Notes: a model not told the origin generated them from the letters alone. A stretch of 64,000 nucleotides of DNA from Acanthosoma haemorrhoidale (GCA_930367205.1 OV884009.1:101763189-101827188), one strand, 5' to 3'; positions 21,190 to 33,007 are shown, numbered from the stretch's first letter. Program-made: numbers and translations.

Positions 21190-22765
21190 TTATCCATTCT
21201 CCTTTGAAATGCAAATGGTGTTCGCATCCTCCCTACCCACACTAACGAACTGACAGCACAACTTCACGACAAGAACATCGACGTAGCTCTCATTAATTAA
21301 ACAAGACTTACGAGTAAACAATCATTTGCAGTTCAACAGTAATAGACTTATCGAGCTGATTAACCAGCCGAAAGAGCTCATGCAGGTATCCCTGTCATTG
21401 CCCATAACTCCATTTCCCATTACATAGTTCCTTTGGTAGATCATGATTTCCTTTAGTCCACTGCAGGGTCAATCAGCACCTTCACTTTCCTCCATACTCT
21501 GGCATCAGTGTACTGCCCTCCTAATAAATCCATTTCCAATTCCCAATTCATCTCCTTTCAATACTCCATCGGACACCGTTTCCTTGTGGGTAGGGACTTT
21601 ATTGCGAAGCACCAACAGTGGAAGAGGTCAAGATCAACTAATGCACGACGACATGCATTGTTGTCTGCACTCGCATGGTATCATTGCTCTACTATCACTC
21701 CTGACACACCCACCTACTGGCCATCAGATCCCAACCGAAATCCAGATCTCCTTGACTTGTACTTCTACATTAGTTTAAGAGCACGAAACTATTCACTTAC
21801 GTGACTTGATGACCTCTCCTTCCATCATAGCCCTTTGATTCTAACTATTTCCTTAAGTCCAATTCACAAACTGCCTCATCCTTTATTTATTAGAAGTTGA
21901 TTGGGACCACTTCCACCAGCATCTTACAGATTTCGTAGACCTAAAATTGTCCCTGAAAACATTCCAAGACCTAGACGATGCAGACCATTATTTCACTACT
22001 CTGGTCTAGAGGTCGGATTGGAACACATCGTCATCCCAACTTCAATCAATAATTCACAGTCATAATTCTTTACCTCAGCATCTTGAAGACCTAATCTAAT
22101 TCAAACGCCACTCGAGAACAGTGTGAAAAAGATCCTAAAATCCTGCTGATCGTTGCTCGTGCAATCAGAACTGCACATTGGTAAAGCGGCAATTAGCTTT
22201 CTTCCGTTCCGCTTCTATTAATTTACACCTCTCCTCTCTGTCTACCAGGGATAACTCCCTGTGGGATGTAACTAAACAAATTATAAAATGTCCTGTTTCA
22301 CACCCACTCAATCTTCGGCTTCGGAAGGGGATAGGTCGGGAGAATTTGCTCTGTACCTTTCATATACTTTCACACTTCACCTTTTCCATCAATACAATAC
22401 TCTTGGCACAACTGTTAAAGATTTCCTCACTTCGCCTTTCTCTCTTTGAAATCCACGAAAAGCCGTTAACCCAAAGTCAAGTACCTTCTGAAAAACATAC
22501 CTTACTCCTCAAATTCTCCAACAGCTTCCTCCTAAAGACATAATCTTCCTAACCTACATTTATAATTGCATTATCCGAACGACGCACTTTCCTCTACTCT
22601 GGAAAGATTCCATTATTGCCCTATTCGCCAAACCTGGTTTACCACCAGGGTGGTTTACCACCCAATGACACCACATCCGTCTAATTAGCCTACTCCCTAT
22701 CCTCTCAAAAATATTTGAAAACCTAATATTACAACGTCTACTTCCAATTGTTGAACCCAAAAACC
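21190..22765 (+). pseudogene. LINE ORF2 remnant: endonuclease and N-terminal RT
   Basis: The endonuclease start is visible near 21205 (NANGVRILPTHTNELTAQL, then IDVALIN), followed by the YCPPNKSISNSQF block at 21511 and RNPDLLDLYFY near 21735. RT follows, ending at about 22765 with LLPIVEPK just before the deletion. The frame changes repeatedly. The RT catalytic FADD box present in copy B is deleted here. Confidence 0.75.
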
Positions 22766-22975
22766 TTTTTCCTATAAAAGCAGTACTTCCACAGGGCAGT
22801 GGCAGTGACAACCATGTCGATTTGGGAGGTCTCTGGGCTGTTAGTTAATGCTGTATGAATGAACGAGTGAATGAAGAATTGTAAATATGGTATGAATAAG
22901 ATCATTGAACACCATTGCTTATTGTCCAATAAGGAAGATTGTAATTTTATCACAATAAAGAAGTTTCAATAACTT

Positions 22976-24166
22976 GGACATAATGATATTGTATTTAATT
23001 CTCTCTTTGTTTTTTTTAAAGTCTATTAACCAATTAACTAGTAAAACGTTATCATGATGGAGCCAATTTTGTTATGCTTCCTCAATATTATATTGGACCT
23101 CCATGCAACATATCATGTCTCCAGGCGGAAGAAAGGACTCAAAAACATCGGAACAGACAGACAGGAACTAGTAAGAAAGGTATCCGGTTTTGAAAAAGAA
23201 ATAAAATAAAGAATATCCTGATAACGGTGAATTGTTTTTATCAAAGTGAAGCCTCTTCTTTTGGAACTTGGTAGTAGGGACATAACATCAGTGGTGTTAA
23301 CTCAGCGTTGGGAAAACATCAACGCTCCACGGTAACTTCTTTTAGGTTATTGTGCCCGTAATTAATTTAATGTTTATTGAATTAGCGAGTTTCTCCCAAG
23401 TTTTACGTCTCTAACTACCGGCTGGAACGAATTAACAGAATTACCAGTTCTAGAGGGCATTCGAATGCTGGCCATTCTCTTCCTGGAACTGTTAAAATCA
23501 TTCATTAGGGATGAGCTGGAGAGCCAATTACAATGCTTATAAATAAAAAACCATCAGTTATTACTTTTTTATTAGGAATTATCATATATTTTTCAGCAGT
23601 TCCCATATTTTGGATTTAGCTTAGACTGTTTAGTGTATACCAGGTACCCAAGTATCAGTAGACATTTAACATTTCACCTTTATGATAAAAAATAAACACA
23701 AAAAAAAACTTACGTTAAATGACAAATTTTTACTTTAATATGAACGGATTTTTATTTTAAATAACGATAAAAGTGACTAAAGATAATCACTATATACTTA
23801 CTCCAAGTGAAATTGGTTAATACTTAATCCGTGATAATTTGTTGAATGAGTGACCTAATGCACTCAAAAATAAATTATTTAGCGAAAGAAAGGTGGAATG
23901 TTATCAAACTATATGAAATATTCGTTACCATCCCTAAAATGATTATTTAATTATATTTTTTTTTCCTCAAAATCAAATAACCTTCAAAATTTTATATTTA
24001 TAACGCCACTTCAGTATAAATCAGGTATTTAATTAATGCCCTTGGAACTGATTCAATTATGCATGTTTATATACGCAAATATATTTTGAAATATCTATAA
24101 TCCACAGTGTGTTCATTGGTAGCCATTTTCCAAGATTTAGTAAATGAGTAGAAGAGTATGTAAAGT
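22976..24166. other. AT-rich intergenic sequence, nothing recognised
   Basis: No gene or repeat is supported. The last five bases before the LTR (24162-24166, AAAGT) are one half of a target duplication. Confidence 0.4.
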
Positions 24167-24327
24167 TGATATGTTTAGATAAATCATGGGGAAAAACGGG
24201 TAACGGCTTGGAGCGAGAACATCAAAGTATATTTATATAAAGGTTACAACAAGGTTACAAATAATGGTTACATGATATAAGGGTTTCAATTATATTAAAT
24301 AGTCATTAGTTTTAATTATACATAACA
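24167..24327 (-). repeat. 3' LTR of the compact element
   Basis: 161 bp, TGTTATG...ATATCA on the minus strand. No difference from the 5' LTR was seen. Confidence 0.93.
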
Positions 24328-24341
24328 GTCTCCCCCACTAT
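24328..24341 (-). promoter_or_regulatory. Polypurine tract
   Basis: The minus strand reads ATAGTGGGGGAGAC next to the 3' LTR, a normal plus-strand primer site. Confidence 0.75.
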
Positions 24342-24405
24342 TCAAAAATTATTAACATTAAAAATAGTAGCATGAATCAAAAAGTATATGTCTTGTGAGG
24401 GGACA

Positions 24406-27400
24406 TCAATACTGAAGTAATATGTTAGGATCTCGAAACCTTTCTGGGAGTCTTCTCTGACGAACAGGTCTGTTGATAGGACATAGAGGAGTCTGAAGAA
24501 AAGGCTCTGTTGAAGATGAATCTGGAAGATCATGAGGAGGCACAGCTGAAGCTGGCTCGGTTGGAGATGAGTCTGGAAGATCATGAGGTGCGAATTGAGT
24601 GTGAGGTTCCTGAGGTGGACCTGGAGCTCGAGGAATTTCATAAGACTGAGAAGGGCCAAATGAAACAGTCTTTTTTGCTTGTACAAGGGTGTTTCTCAGT
24701 TGATTTATGTGACGCTTGAAAATTCTCCTTGATTCGTCCAGGCGGACAAGGTAATGTTGTTGACCCAACCTTTGCGTCACCTCACCAAACTCCCACTTTG
24801 GTTTGTTATTTTTGAAGACACGGATTTGCACTCTCTCCCCCACATGAAAAAATCTTCTGGTAACTCGCGTTGACTGAGAAGAGTGTGGTTTGGTTGGTAA
24901 CAAGGCATCCAGGCGGATTCGGAATTTTCTTTTCAAATATAACTCAGCAGGTGAGGAGCCATTAGCAAGGGGAGTTGATCTGTAATGAAATAGGATATTT
25001 GTGACTTTTTCTGGCATAGGGGTATCGTCATTTGACAAGGCCCGCAACTTATCCTTAAGTGTCCGCACATTGCGTTCAGCAAGGCCATTAGTTGCTGGAT
25101 GGCCAGGGGCTATAAATTTTTGAAAAATTCCGTTTGTGTGGCAAAAAAGATGAAACTCTTCGCTCTGGAAAATGCTAGCGTTATCTGAAACAAGCTGATT
25201 TGGGAATCCATGCGTTGAAAAAATCTTTCTGAGAAGATTTATGGTTGAGGACGTGGTAGGTGCTTCTTTGATAGGTTCCACTTCTGCCCATTTTGACTTA
25301 GCATCTATGCAAACAAGGAAATAATGGCCCTGGAACGGTCCAGCATAATCTATATGGACTCGTTCCCAATTCTCGGATGGTTCATCCCAAGGGTGAACTG
25401 GTACTTTTGGTGGAGCCGATCTTGTAAGGGCGCACTGCTCACAACTCTTGACAAGTCGCTCAATCTGACTGTCAATTCCAGGCCAGTAAACATATTTTCG
25501 GGCTAATTGTTTCATTTTCATGATCCCTAGATGTGTTTCATGAAGTTCTGATATAACTTGACTTCGAAGGGATGTAGGGATGACAATACGATCTTGGCGG
25601 AAGATGACATCTTCATGCAGTGTAAATTCTGAGTCCACGCAGTCGTTTTTTAGTGACTCGATGATTTTCTTGAGTTCCGGATCCTTCTTGGTTTCCTCTT
25701 GAATAGTCTCAAATGTAACTTTATTGCTTGAGATATGAACAATTTGTTCAGAAAAAATTTGGTGAACTTCTTCTCCCATCAAGGTGTCCGTTGATGTATG
25801 GATAGCATGAGCAGGAGCTCGTGAAAGGCAATCAACATTCTTATTTTCTTCGCCAGATTTGAATTTTACTTTATAATCAAATCCTGACAGGAATGAGGCG
25901 TATCGCAACAATCGTGCGCTTGTCATGCGTGGCAATTGTTTATTATGCTGAAAAATTCTTGATAGTGGTTGATTGTCAGTTACTAGGGTGAACTGTTTGC
26001 CAAAAACATAATCATAAAAATGATTTACACCAAAAATAATAGCAAGAGCTTCCCTGTCTAGCTGGCTATAATTAGCTTCTGAAGATGAGAGTGAGCGGGA
26101 AGCATAGGCAATAGGTCTTTCAGCATCATCTACGGGGTGGCTTAGGACTGCTGCAACGCCATCTGGGCTTGCATCGCATGTAAGCATGACTGGTAAAGTA
26201 GGGTCAAATGGAATCAGAACGCGGTCACTACAAAGCTCTGCCTTTAATTTCAAAAAGGAGGCTTCACAATCACTTGTCCATGAAAATCGTTGATCGTTCT
26301 GCAACAACCTGCGGAGGGGGAATGACAAGGCTGAAAATTGTGGAATGAATCGTGAGTAATATGTAAGAAGTCCCAGAAATCTACGAACTCCGTCAGCATC
26401 TTTAGGGCGTGGCATATTGTTGACAGCTCGAACTTTTTCCGGGGATTTTCGAATCTGGTTGTGCTCCACAACATGACCTAGGTACTCAATTTTTTCTTCA
26501 AAGAAAGAACACTTACTTTGGTTGACATGTAGGTCGTGGTCAGCAAGACGTTTGAGGCAGGCGCGCAAATTTTGAGTACATTCTTCCAAAGTTGCTCCAT
26601 GGCATATTATGTCGTCAAAATATGCATCTGATTTTGGCAACCCCTGAAGAACTTGAGACATTATGCGATTGAACTCGGCTGGTGCAGACTTGATGCCAAA
26701 ACTGAGGCGGTTCATTCTATACATGCCACGGTGTGTTGCTATGGTTTGGATCATTGCACTATCTGGACAGACTTTTACATGCAAGTACGCCTTATATAAA
26801 TCAATTTTACAAAAATACCTTGAATTGCGTAGACTGTGTAACACATCTTCTATTTTTCGTATGGGAAAGTTAGCTGAAATTAATCTTTCATTGACACCTG
26901 ATTTATAATCAACGCATAAGCGTACACCACCATCTGGTTTTGGGATAACAACTAATGGAGATCCCCAATCACTCGTGGTAACCGGCGAAATTATTCCAGC
27001 AGCTTCCAGGGAATCTAATTCTTTTTCAACACGTTCTCGTAGAGCATAAGGTAAATGGCGTTCTCTTGTGAAACTAGGTTTTGCCCCTTGTCGTAGCTGT
27101 AACTTAACTTCATAATCTGGAATGCAACCAACTTCCTCGGTAAAGACAGTTGGGAACTCAGCTATTATCTCGCCAGGCGCAGCGACACAGCCCACCGCAA
27201 GTACACTTGACATATGGTTTTTGGTGGTATCAATTTCTCTCAATTCAATCATTAAATCTCTAATCCATTGACGCCCAAGCAATGCTGTATGGCCAGACGG
27301 AACAATATACAGGTCACCACACGCATTTCTACCTTTATATGTGGCTGTTACCTCCACTTTTCCTCTCGGAAGAATTTCGTTGCCTGAGTACGCTCGAAAA

Positions 27401-28680
27401 ATGGTATTTGTTGGTTGGATTTCTAGTTCCAAATTCAATTTCCTAAAATCATCCTCGTTTAGGAGAGAAAATCTTGCTCCTGAATCGACCTCCATGAGCT
27501 GGGGTTTTTCATTGATTTGGACGGTAACGATATATTTATCGGAGTCGGGGTTTACTTCGAAAAGGTCTACAAGATATGAAATGCCGTATTGATGTTCAGC
27601 GTTGACATGAGAAATTGCATTTGCAGATGATGCGTAACTAGGTTTTTTATTTTGTGACAGGGTGGTGATACAAACTCGTGAAACGTGTCCCTTACGGTTA
27701 CATGACGTGCAATGAACTTTATCATAATCAACGCGACAGTCTGCTAGTCTATGATTATTTCTAGCACACCTTGTACATAGGTCTTGAATCCCTAATGCTT
27801 TATAATCTATTCTACTTCGGCTGTGGGATCTATTTTTGGCTCCTGATGAATGAAATTTATTACAAGAATCAGGGCGGTTGGACGAACGGTCTAGCGATTT
27901 TCTTCGAAATTGAGACTTCCTATCCGTTTGTGGATGATTTGATGACCCAGATAGGTGATACGTGTCACTGGAGAAAGATGAAGTACCTGTATTAGACTGC
28001 TTTGAAAATTCCGCACTCTCAATATGAGCGGCCTCTAGTGCAGTGGCTTTGGCTAAAATTTGATCAAAACCAGTCACAGTTGACTGCAGAAGCTGTTCCC
28101 TTATCCAGTTATGACGTAATCCTCGAATGAACTGAGCTCTGAGGAAAATATCATTCACCGAGATACTTGTTTTCTTCCCCTCTGAATTTTTACACGAGTC
28201 GGAATTACATTCTACTTTGAATTCACAATCTCCTATGTCTCGCTGTAACGCAGCAACAAATTCGGAAATTGACTGATTTTCTTTCTGGGTAATGTTCAAG
28301 AAATAGTGTTGGGTCACAATTGCGCTACGTTTAGGGGTCAGCATGGTCATGAGATTAGAAACAAGTGTCTTATAATCAAGGGACGTGACAGGTTTTTCTG
28401 GTCCTAGGAATACGGTGAGTGCATTGTAATGTATACTACCCACAGAACCACACAAGAGCTGAGCTTTATTTGTGGGATCGACTAAATTTTTCATTGTGCA
28501 ATAATTCTCGAAACGTTCCATATAACATGAAAATTTCTCTTTTTTTGAATCAAAGTTTTCAAAAATACTCACATTCGCGAGGTTGTTCGTGTCTGACTTG
28601 GGGTCTTGTTTACTTGATGTTTGAGAGCTTAGAAGTGATGTAAGCACACCCATGAATTCTTGAAATTGTTGTGCATCCAT
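24406..28680 (-). CDS. gag-pol: Gag-Pol polyprotein, single frame
   Basis: 1424 residues from ATG 28680 to the stop ending at 24406, with no break. Gag capsid region is about 1-250, with knuckles CTRCARNNHRLADC from 302 and CTSCNRKGHVSRVC from 324. The protease motif DSGA starts at D399. RT spans about 550-730 with YFDD at 687-690 (26611-26622). RNase H spans about 825-950. The integrase zinc domain has the H-H-C-C set near 1040-1085, and its core has D1111, D1166 and E1202, a DD35E spacing. A basic FHVGERVQIRVFKNNK segment follows, then a Pro/Ser-rich C-terminal tail with two near-repeats of HDLPDSS. Gag and Pol would be made in a 1:1 ratio unless regulated after translation. Confidence 0.93.
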   Translation of the reverse strand: MDAQQFQEFMGVLTSLLSSQTSSKQDPKSDTNNLANVSIFENFDSKKEKFSCYMERFENYCTMKNLVDPTNKAQLLCGSVGSIHYNALTVFLGPEKPVTSLDYKTLVSNLMTMLTPKRSAIVTQHYFLNITQKENQSISEFVAALQRDIGDCEFKVECNSDSCKNSEGKKTSISVNDIFLRAQFIRGLRHNWIREQLLQSTVTGFDQILAKATALEAAHIESAEFSKQSNTGTSSFSSDTYHLSGSSNHPQTDRKSQFRRKSLDRSSNRPDSCNKFHSSGAKNRSHSRSRIDYKALGIQDLCTRCARNNHRLADCRVDYDKVHCTSCNRKGHVSRVCITTLSQNKKPSYASSANAISHVNAEHQYGISYLVDLFEVNPDSDKYIVTVQINEKPQLMEVDSGARFSLLNEDDFRKLNLELEIQPTNTIFRAYSGNEILPRGKVEVTATYKGRNACGDLYIVPSGHTALLGRQWIRDLMIELREIDTTKNHMSSVLAVGCVAAPGEIIAEFPTVFTEEVGCIPDYEVKLQLRQGAKPSFTRERHLPYALRERVEKELDSLEAAGIISPVTTSDWGSPLVVIPKPDGGVRLCVDYKSGVNERLISANFPIRKIEDVLHSLRNSRYFCKIDLYKAYLHVKVCPDSAMIQTIATHRGMYRMNRLSFGIKSAPAEFNRIMSQVLQGLPKSDAYFDDIICHGATLEECTQNLRACLKRLADHDLHVNQSKCSFFEEKIEYLGHVVEHNQIRKSPEKVRAVNNMPRPKDADGVRRFLGLLTYYSRFIPQFSALSFPLRRLLQNDQRFSWTSDCEASFLKLKAELCSDRVLIPFDPTLPVMLTCDASPDGVAAVLSHPVDDAERPIAYASRSLSSSEANYSQLDREALAIIFGVNHFYDYVFGKQFTLVTDNQPLSRIFQHNKQLPRMTSARLLRYASFLSGFDYKVKFKSGEENKNVDCLSRAPAHAIHTSTDTLMGEEVHQIFSEQIVHISSNKVTFETIQEETKKDPELKKIIESLKNDCVDSEFTLHEDVIFRQDRIVIPTSLRSQVISELHETHLGIMKMKQLARKYVYWPGIDSQIERLVKSCEQCALTRSAPPKVPVHPWDEPSENWERVHIDYAGPFQGHYFLVCIDAKSKWAEVEPIKEAPTTSSTINLLRKIFSTHGFPNQLVSDNASIFQSEEFHLFCHTNGIFQKFIAPGHPATNGLAERNVRTLKDKLRALSNDDTPMPEKVTNILFHYRSTPLANGSSPAELYLKRKFRIRLDALLPTKPHSSQSTRVTRRFFHVGERVQIRVFKNNKPKWEFGEVTQRLGQQHYLVRLDESRRIFKRHINQLRNTLVQAKKTVSFGPSQSYEIPRAPGPPQEPHTQFAPHDLPDSSPTEPASAVPPHDLPDSSSTEPFLQTPLCPINRPVRQRRLPERFRDPNILLQY

Positions 28681-28849
28681 TCTTGATGATCTTGATAATT
28701 AATCCGAACGATAAATAAACAGAAAACGGATAAAACAGCGAAAAAGTACAACGGAAAAGCACTCGCGGTAAAAATTACGACTTACCGCGTATACAAGGAA
28801 TACGAACTACCGGCAATGTCCGCGAACTTGAACTCGGATAGTTTAATCA

Positions 28850-28866
28850 GTTTTTTCTCGTCGCCA
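28850..28866 (-). promoter_or_regulatory. Primer binding site
   Basis: Two bases after the 5' LTR the minus strand reads TGGCGACGAGAAAAAAC. The TGG start is correct for a tRNA CCA end. I cannot assign the tRNA with confidence. Confidence 0.6.
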
Positions 28867-28868
28867 AT

Positions 28869-29029
28869 TGATATGTTTAGATAAATCATGGGGAAAAACG
28901 GGTAACGGCTTGGAGCGAGAACATCAAAGTATATTTATATAAAGGTTACAACAAGGTTACAAATAATGGTTACATGATATAAGGGTTTCAATTATATTAA
29001 ATAGTCATTAGTTTTAATTATACATAACA
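28869..29029 (-). repeat. 5' LTR of the compact element, with TATA box
   Basis: 161 bp, identical to the 3' copy. A TATATAAATA box on the minus strand lies at about 28931-28942 and probably drives the genomic transcript. Confidence 0.93.
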
Positions 29030-29034
29030 AAAGT

Positions 29035-30990
29035 GATCAGTTTAGGTTAATGAAAGATAGATGTTAGATTTCATCATATGTACTTATAAATAGTGTTATC
29101 TATCTTTGACAGTATCAGATCCTAATAACAAGAAAATAATGTAGTTGCTAAGTATTATTGGTAATATTAAGTAATAACAGTTAAGTGGAAAATAACAAAA
29201 TGACGTACACACAGCTAATGAACAGATAAAGAGATATATTGATGACTGATAAAACATGTATCCGTAAAGACATGGATACAACAGAGCGCATACAACAATG
29301 TTAACATGTTCTTGTTTTCAACTCTTTTGTACCTGACTGATGTAGCAACTCATGTTTAATACATACATTCTTTGCTTGTTGTCAGGTCCTGATGCGGATA
29401 TAGGTAGTTGTATATTAACATTGTACCTATTCAATTAACATCAAGCCAATGAGCCAACGCAGTAATTCTATTAATTTATTTATAATTCAGTTTGGATGTA
29501 ATAATATTTTATTGAGAAAAAATAAATAAATGAAATCAACTATAGATCGTTCAATAAGCTACGGTGGCCATTGTAGTAGCCATAGAGACGATGTAACATC
29601 ATTGTTGACTGCTCTGATCATGTTCCGGCATATTCGTCCCAAGGCAGGTACGCACGAACGGACATTACACCGACCATGAAACGATTACTGGGCTTGATTC
29701 TTGCCCCTATAAATAAAATTGTTACAGGCCGGAAGTGATGTGGTCTATTATTGGCTGCCATTGTACAGAGATCAGAAAACAATCAAGGCACCTGATCGCT
29801 GGCTGGCAGTGTGCCCGCATCCGTGTTTGGGGGCAATTCTTCTTGGGCCCGCATTTCAAATCTCTTCTGGCCTGTGAGTCTGTCATGGGTGGCCACTAAC
29901 GTATTCGAATCCATATCTGTCCATCTGGAAGGGGCAGGTTAAATTCAAAGAGAGTGGCCCTAATGTAACCCTAATTTTAGACCTATCGGTTCGAGGTATA
30001 TGTTAGTTAGACCTTCGTTTTGGTTGTGAAACAAATTTTTAAATTGAAACGAAATGAATCCTGGTACATTATTGCCTAGGAATAACAAAATGGTACCAAT
30101 AAATAAATTTGTCTAGCTGATAAAAGTACAACATACATTTCTCTAGCCTAAAATTAAATTCAGCTTATATGAGTATGGGCAGCTAATAGGAAAATATGGA
30201 ACATACAAAATACACAAATGAATAAAAGTGAACAACCACTTTATTGTTATATATTATAAATTTACTGTTGTATCAGGAAAATAAGGAAAATTTAGAATGT
30301 ATTACAAAGGAAAATTATATTTAAAAGATTATATAAATGAATTAAATGAGAGAATGAATATTCTTAATCAAGAAAAAATAAATAAATAGAAGGGATAATA
30401 ACGAATAATTGTGAATTATTAGATTTAAGAGCAATAACGTATTGGAAAAATCTGGATTTAATGGAGGGAGTAATGGGGAAAAACGAATCTTGATTGGAAT
30501 AGAGTAGCACAGGTTTGAGCCACGGACAAGGGAAGAACCCTGAAAGGGGACAAATCTATGGTTGTTAAGGTATGGGGGCTTTTTGGTGATGATGGTGCAA
30601 TATCCCTAACTTGTCACTACGTCTCAAACTGATGACACATAAATATGTCCTCCGGCCAGCTCTGCTGTACAGTGCCCCACTATATATGATACTTACCTGA
30701 CTGACAATACAGCTAAAAGCCTCCAACAATTTCAGAACGATGTCAGGAGGAAAGTGGTCTGATGTACCTCTCTAAAGAGGTTAAAGAACGCCGACCTGAA
30801 CCCATCGCTTGTTGTTCCGTCGGTGGGTGTGTTCATCCACCGGAGACACATAAAGTTTTTCGACTCATTGCAGCACTTAACAAACCCGATGTTCAACATA
30901 GGGGACCCCAAGACCCTGCCTGGATCGATGGAAACAGAGTGCCCGAGAAAATTAGGTTAAGTTAGTTATTATTTTATGAAGATGTCAGGT
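29035..30990. other. Intergenic sequence, no recognised gene
   Basis: Mostly AT-rich. A GC-richer block at 29560-29990 has no long frame. At about 30770-30960 a plus-strand frame is open for some 60 codons but matches nothing I recognise. Confidence 0.35.
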
Positions 30991-30997
30991 TAAAGGG

Positions 30998-31073
30998 GGG
31001 CGCCCACCCCATTCCCGGTTGTTGGGTAAAGGGTGGCGCCCTATGCGGGCTAGGGTCTCTTTCACCCTAGCCG
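30998..31073 (+). other. Two adjacent GC-rich hairpins
   Basis: GGGCGCCCACCC at 30998-31009 pairs with GGGTGGCGCCC at 31031-31041, leaving one bulged base. Immediately after, GCGGGCTAGGGT at 31045-31056 pairs with ACCCTAGCCGC at 31063-31073, again with one bulge, around a 6-base loop. The function is unknown. Confidence 0.55.
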
Positions 31074-33007
31074 CTCCCCGGCGGGCGTCAAGAATGAGAT
31101 AATATGAGTATACCTGTAGTCTTTGGCCTTTGCTAGCGGTTTAGTTGGTGGGCAGATTTATTCGCATAGATTTGACTCCATAAGATCTTAGAAGGTGAGC
31201 CCCGACAGTGCACTATGCTCAGAAGAAGAGGAACAGGGTAGGTATTATTTATAGCTAGTTTACGTAGTCTAGGAATGACCACGAATTCACACTCGGTGTC
31301 TGAGGGTAGAAGAAAACCGTCCGGTTCCCAAAGGCAAGTGTGAACCAGAAAGAGGCAAACTGGACCGCTGGGGGAGACGCTAATAAGTACAGTTTGTAGG
31401 GCCCCAGAGACCGTCGTCCGCATGGAACAGATCGCTTCCAGAGATGTGCTAGTTTTAGCAAGACGAAGGCAGAGAATCCCGCAAGGAAGGTATGGGGTCT
31501 GACAACTCTGGAATAAAACATAGCAAGGTTAGTAAGGAGAGATAGGTGGATTAATAAGAAAGACATGGTCGAGTTGAGCAAGAAGCGTCAGTGCAGGTGG
31601 GACAGAGCTGTTCACTTCAAGTGTCGGGTTCCGAAAGTATGGAAAAAGCTCCGAATTTCGGCCTTATATAGGCAGGCCAGAAACCGGGCTATGCCCGCGC
31701 CTTCTAGTGAGCTTTCCGCGTCATGAACCAGTTCCCCCTCTCTAACTGACGCCTTAGGTTTTTATTATTAAAATATAGAAACGTAGGTGTTCTCTGGGCA
31801 GAGAAAAGGGGAAATTCTATTTATTCGTGGCAAAAAAGGTGGTACTACAAAGGTTTATGTAATTTTTGCTACAATACTCCACAAGGTGAGCCCCACCACT
31901 TTTTGTGCCAAACAATGTATTGTGTACGTTGCATTATAGCCGAAAAATATTGTTTATCTGTAGGACATGTAGGCACACGACAATATATATATAATGATAT
32001 AATGAGCACTAAGTGCATAAAATTTAAATTCTGTATTAAAGGGGTTATAAAGAGAGGGGTAGAAGCACAGTTCAAAAAAATATTGTATATATTTAATTAC
32101 AAAATAATTGTCTTTAATTTTACACCCTACTTTGTAAGATGAAAGAATATTAATTGCTTGATTATTGAGTAATTTAACGACAAATGGTAATCTTCATGTA
32201 AAACATCATGTTTCCAAGACGAGCCCGACATTGAAGAGTACTGGTACCGAAAATAACACAGCAAAAACTAAAACTTTTGTGGTTTATAAAAAGCAACAAA
32301 ACCCTTAAACGTTGATTGGTAGAAGTAATAGGCTACTTTATCATAAACCATTGTATGGTAATGTGTAAAATTTTGCGTGTACTATGATTTATAATACATT
32401 TCCTTTGAAGTTGTTTTCAAACAGCATACTCTAGAAAGCAGCACAAGCAATAACACTCCTCCTTCAGTATATGTATTACGGAATGAATATATATATGTAT
32501 ATTCTTATTTATGGCCAATAACTTATTTGTGGAATCAGTTTTGTTTGGTTTTACTAGTGTTTTAAACTGATATGTAGTGAAATCAAAGAGTGCTCTATAC
32601 GAATGTCAAAACTATTATAAAACAAGCTCAAAGACAAATGATCATTTTTTCAAGCACATCAAAGTACTGGTCTTTGACCAGCTTGTTAACAAATATCCAA
32701 ACAAATTAAATGGCAAACATTGTCGAGCGAAAATTGCCAACATTTTAACACAATACATTATAAACAATAAATAGTGGGAACAGAAAATATACAAACGCAG
32801 TCCACGTCAGTGAATGAATGAGAATACAATAGTTACTACGGCAAGAAAAGATATACAAAATATAACATTTTTACGGAACATATATAAACAATGTTATAGT
32901 TGAAATTGAAAATATAACAATATTTACTGCACAGTTTAGTTTCTGTAAGCGTTTGAAATTATTTTTGATATCTTTCCTTAACCCTGGGGAATGGATTAAA
33001 AATAGTG
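31074..33007. other. GC-richer island followed by AT-rich sequence, unassigned
   Basis: From about 31080 to 31745 base composition is clearly higher in GC than the flanks. Overlapping minus-strand frames (about 31133-31581) show no domain I know. A minus-strand TATATAAGG word at about 31664-31672 could be part of an LTR-type promoter. From 31760 to 33000 the sequence is AT-rich and unassigned. Confidence 0.3.

Larger units (their letters stand above)
20560..22975 (+). mobile_element. Jockey-like LINE with internal deletion (copy C)
   Basis: The copy carries part of ORF1, most of the endonuclease and the beginning of RT, then jumps at about 22765-22815 to the 3' UTR. The tail is the same as in the other copies (GGTCTCTGGGCTG, CACAATAAAG). 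Frameshifts and stops are frequent. It is the only copy here with ORF1 sequence, so it gives the best view of the family's upstream part. Confidence 0.85.
24167..29029 (-). mobile_element. Compact Ty3/gypsy LTR retrotransposon, apparently intact (K02A2.6-like Pol)
   Basis: The element is 4863 bp, with identical 161-bp LTRs, a 5-bp target duplication AAAGT (24162-24166 and 29030-29034), a primer site, a polypurine tract and one unbroken Gag-Pol frame. Identical LTRs and an intact ORF indicate a very recent insertion. The family call rests on the sequence style of Gag and Pol, which recalls the widespread K02A2.6-like Ty3 polyproteins. Confidence 0.93.

Noticed and set aside
30689..30699. ATACTTACCTG, identical to the start of U1 snRNA
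   Set aside because: Similarity ends after 11 bases; the U1 stem loops and Sm site do not follow.
31830..31910. Inverted repeat GGCAAAAAAGGTGG / CCACCACTTTTTGTGCC as MITE ends
   Set aside because: The match is short and imperfect and no target duplication is seen.
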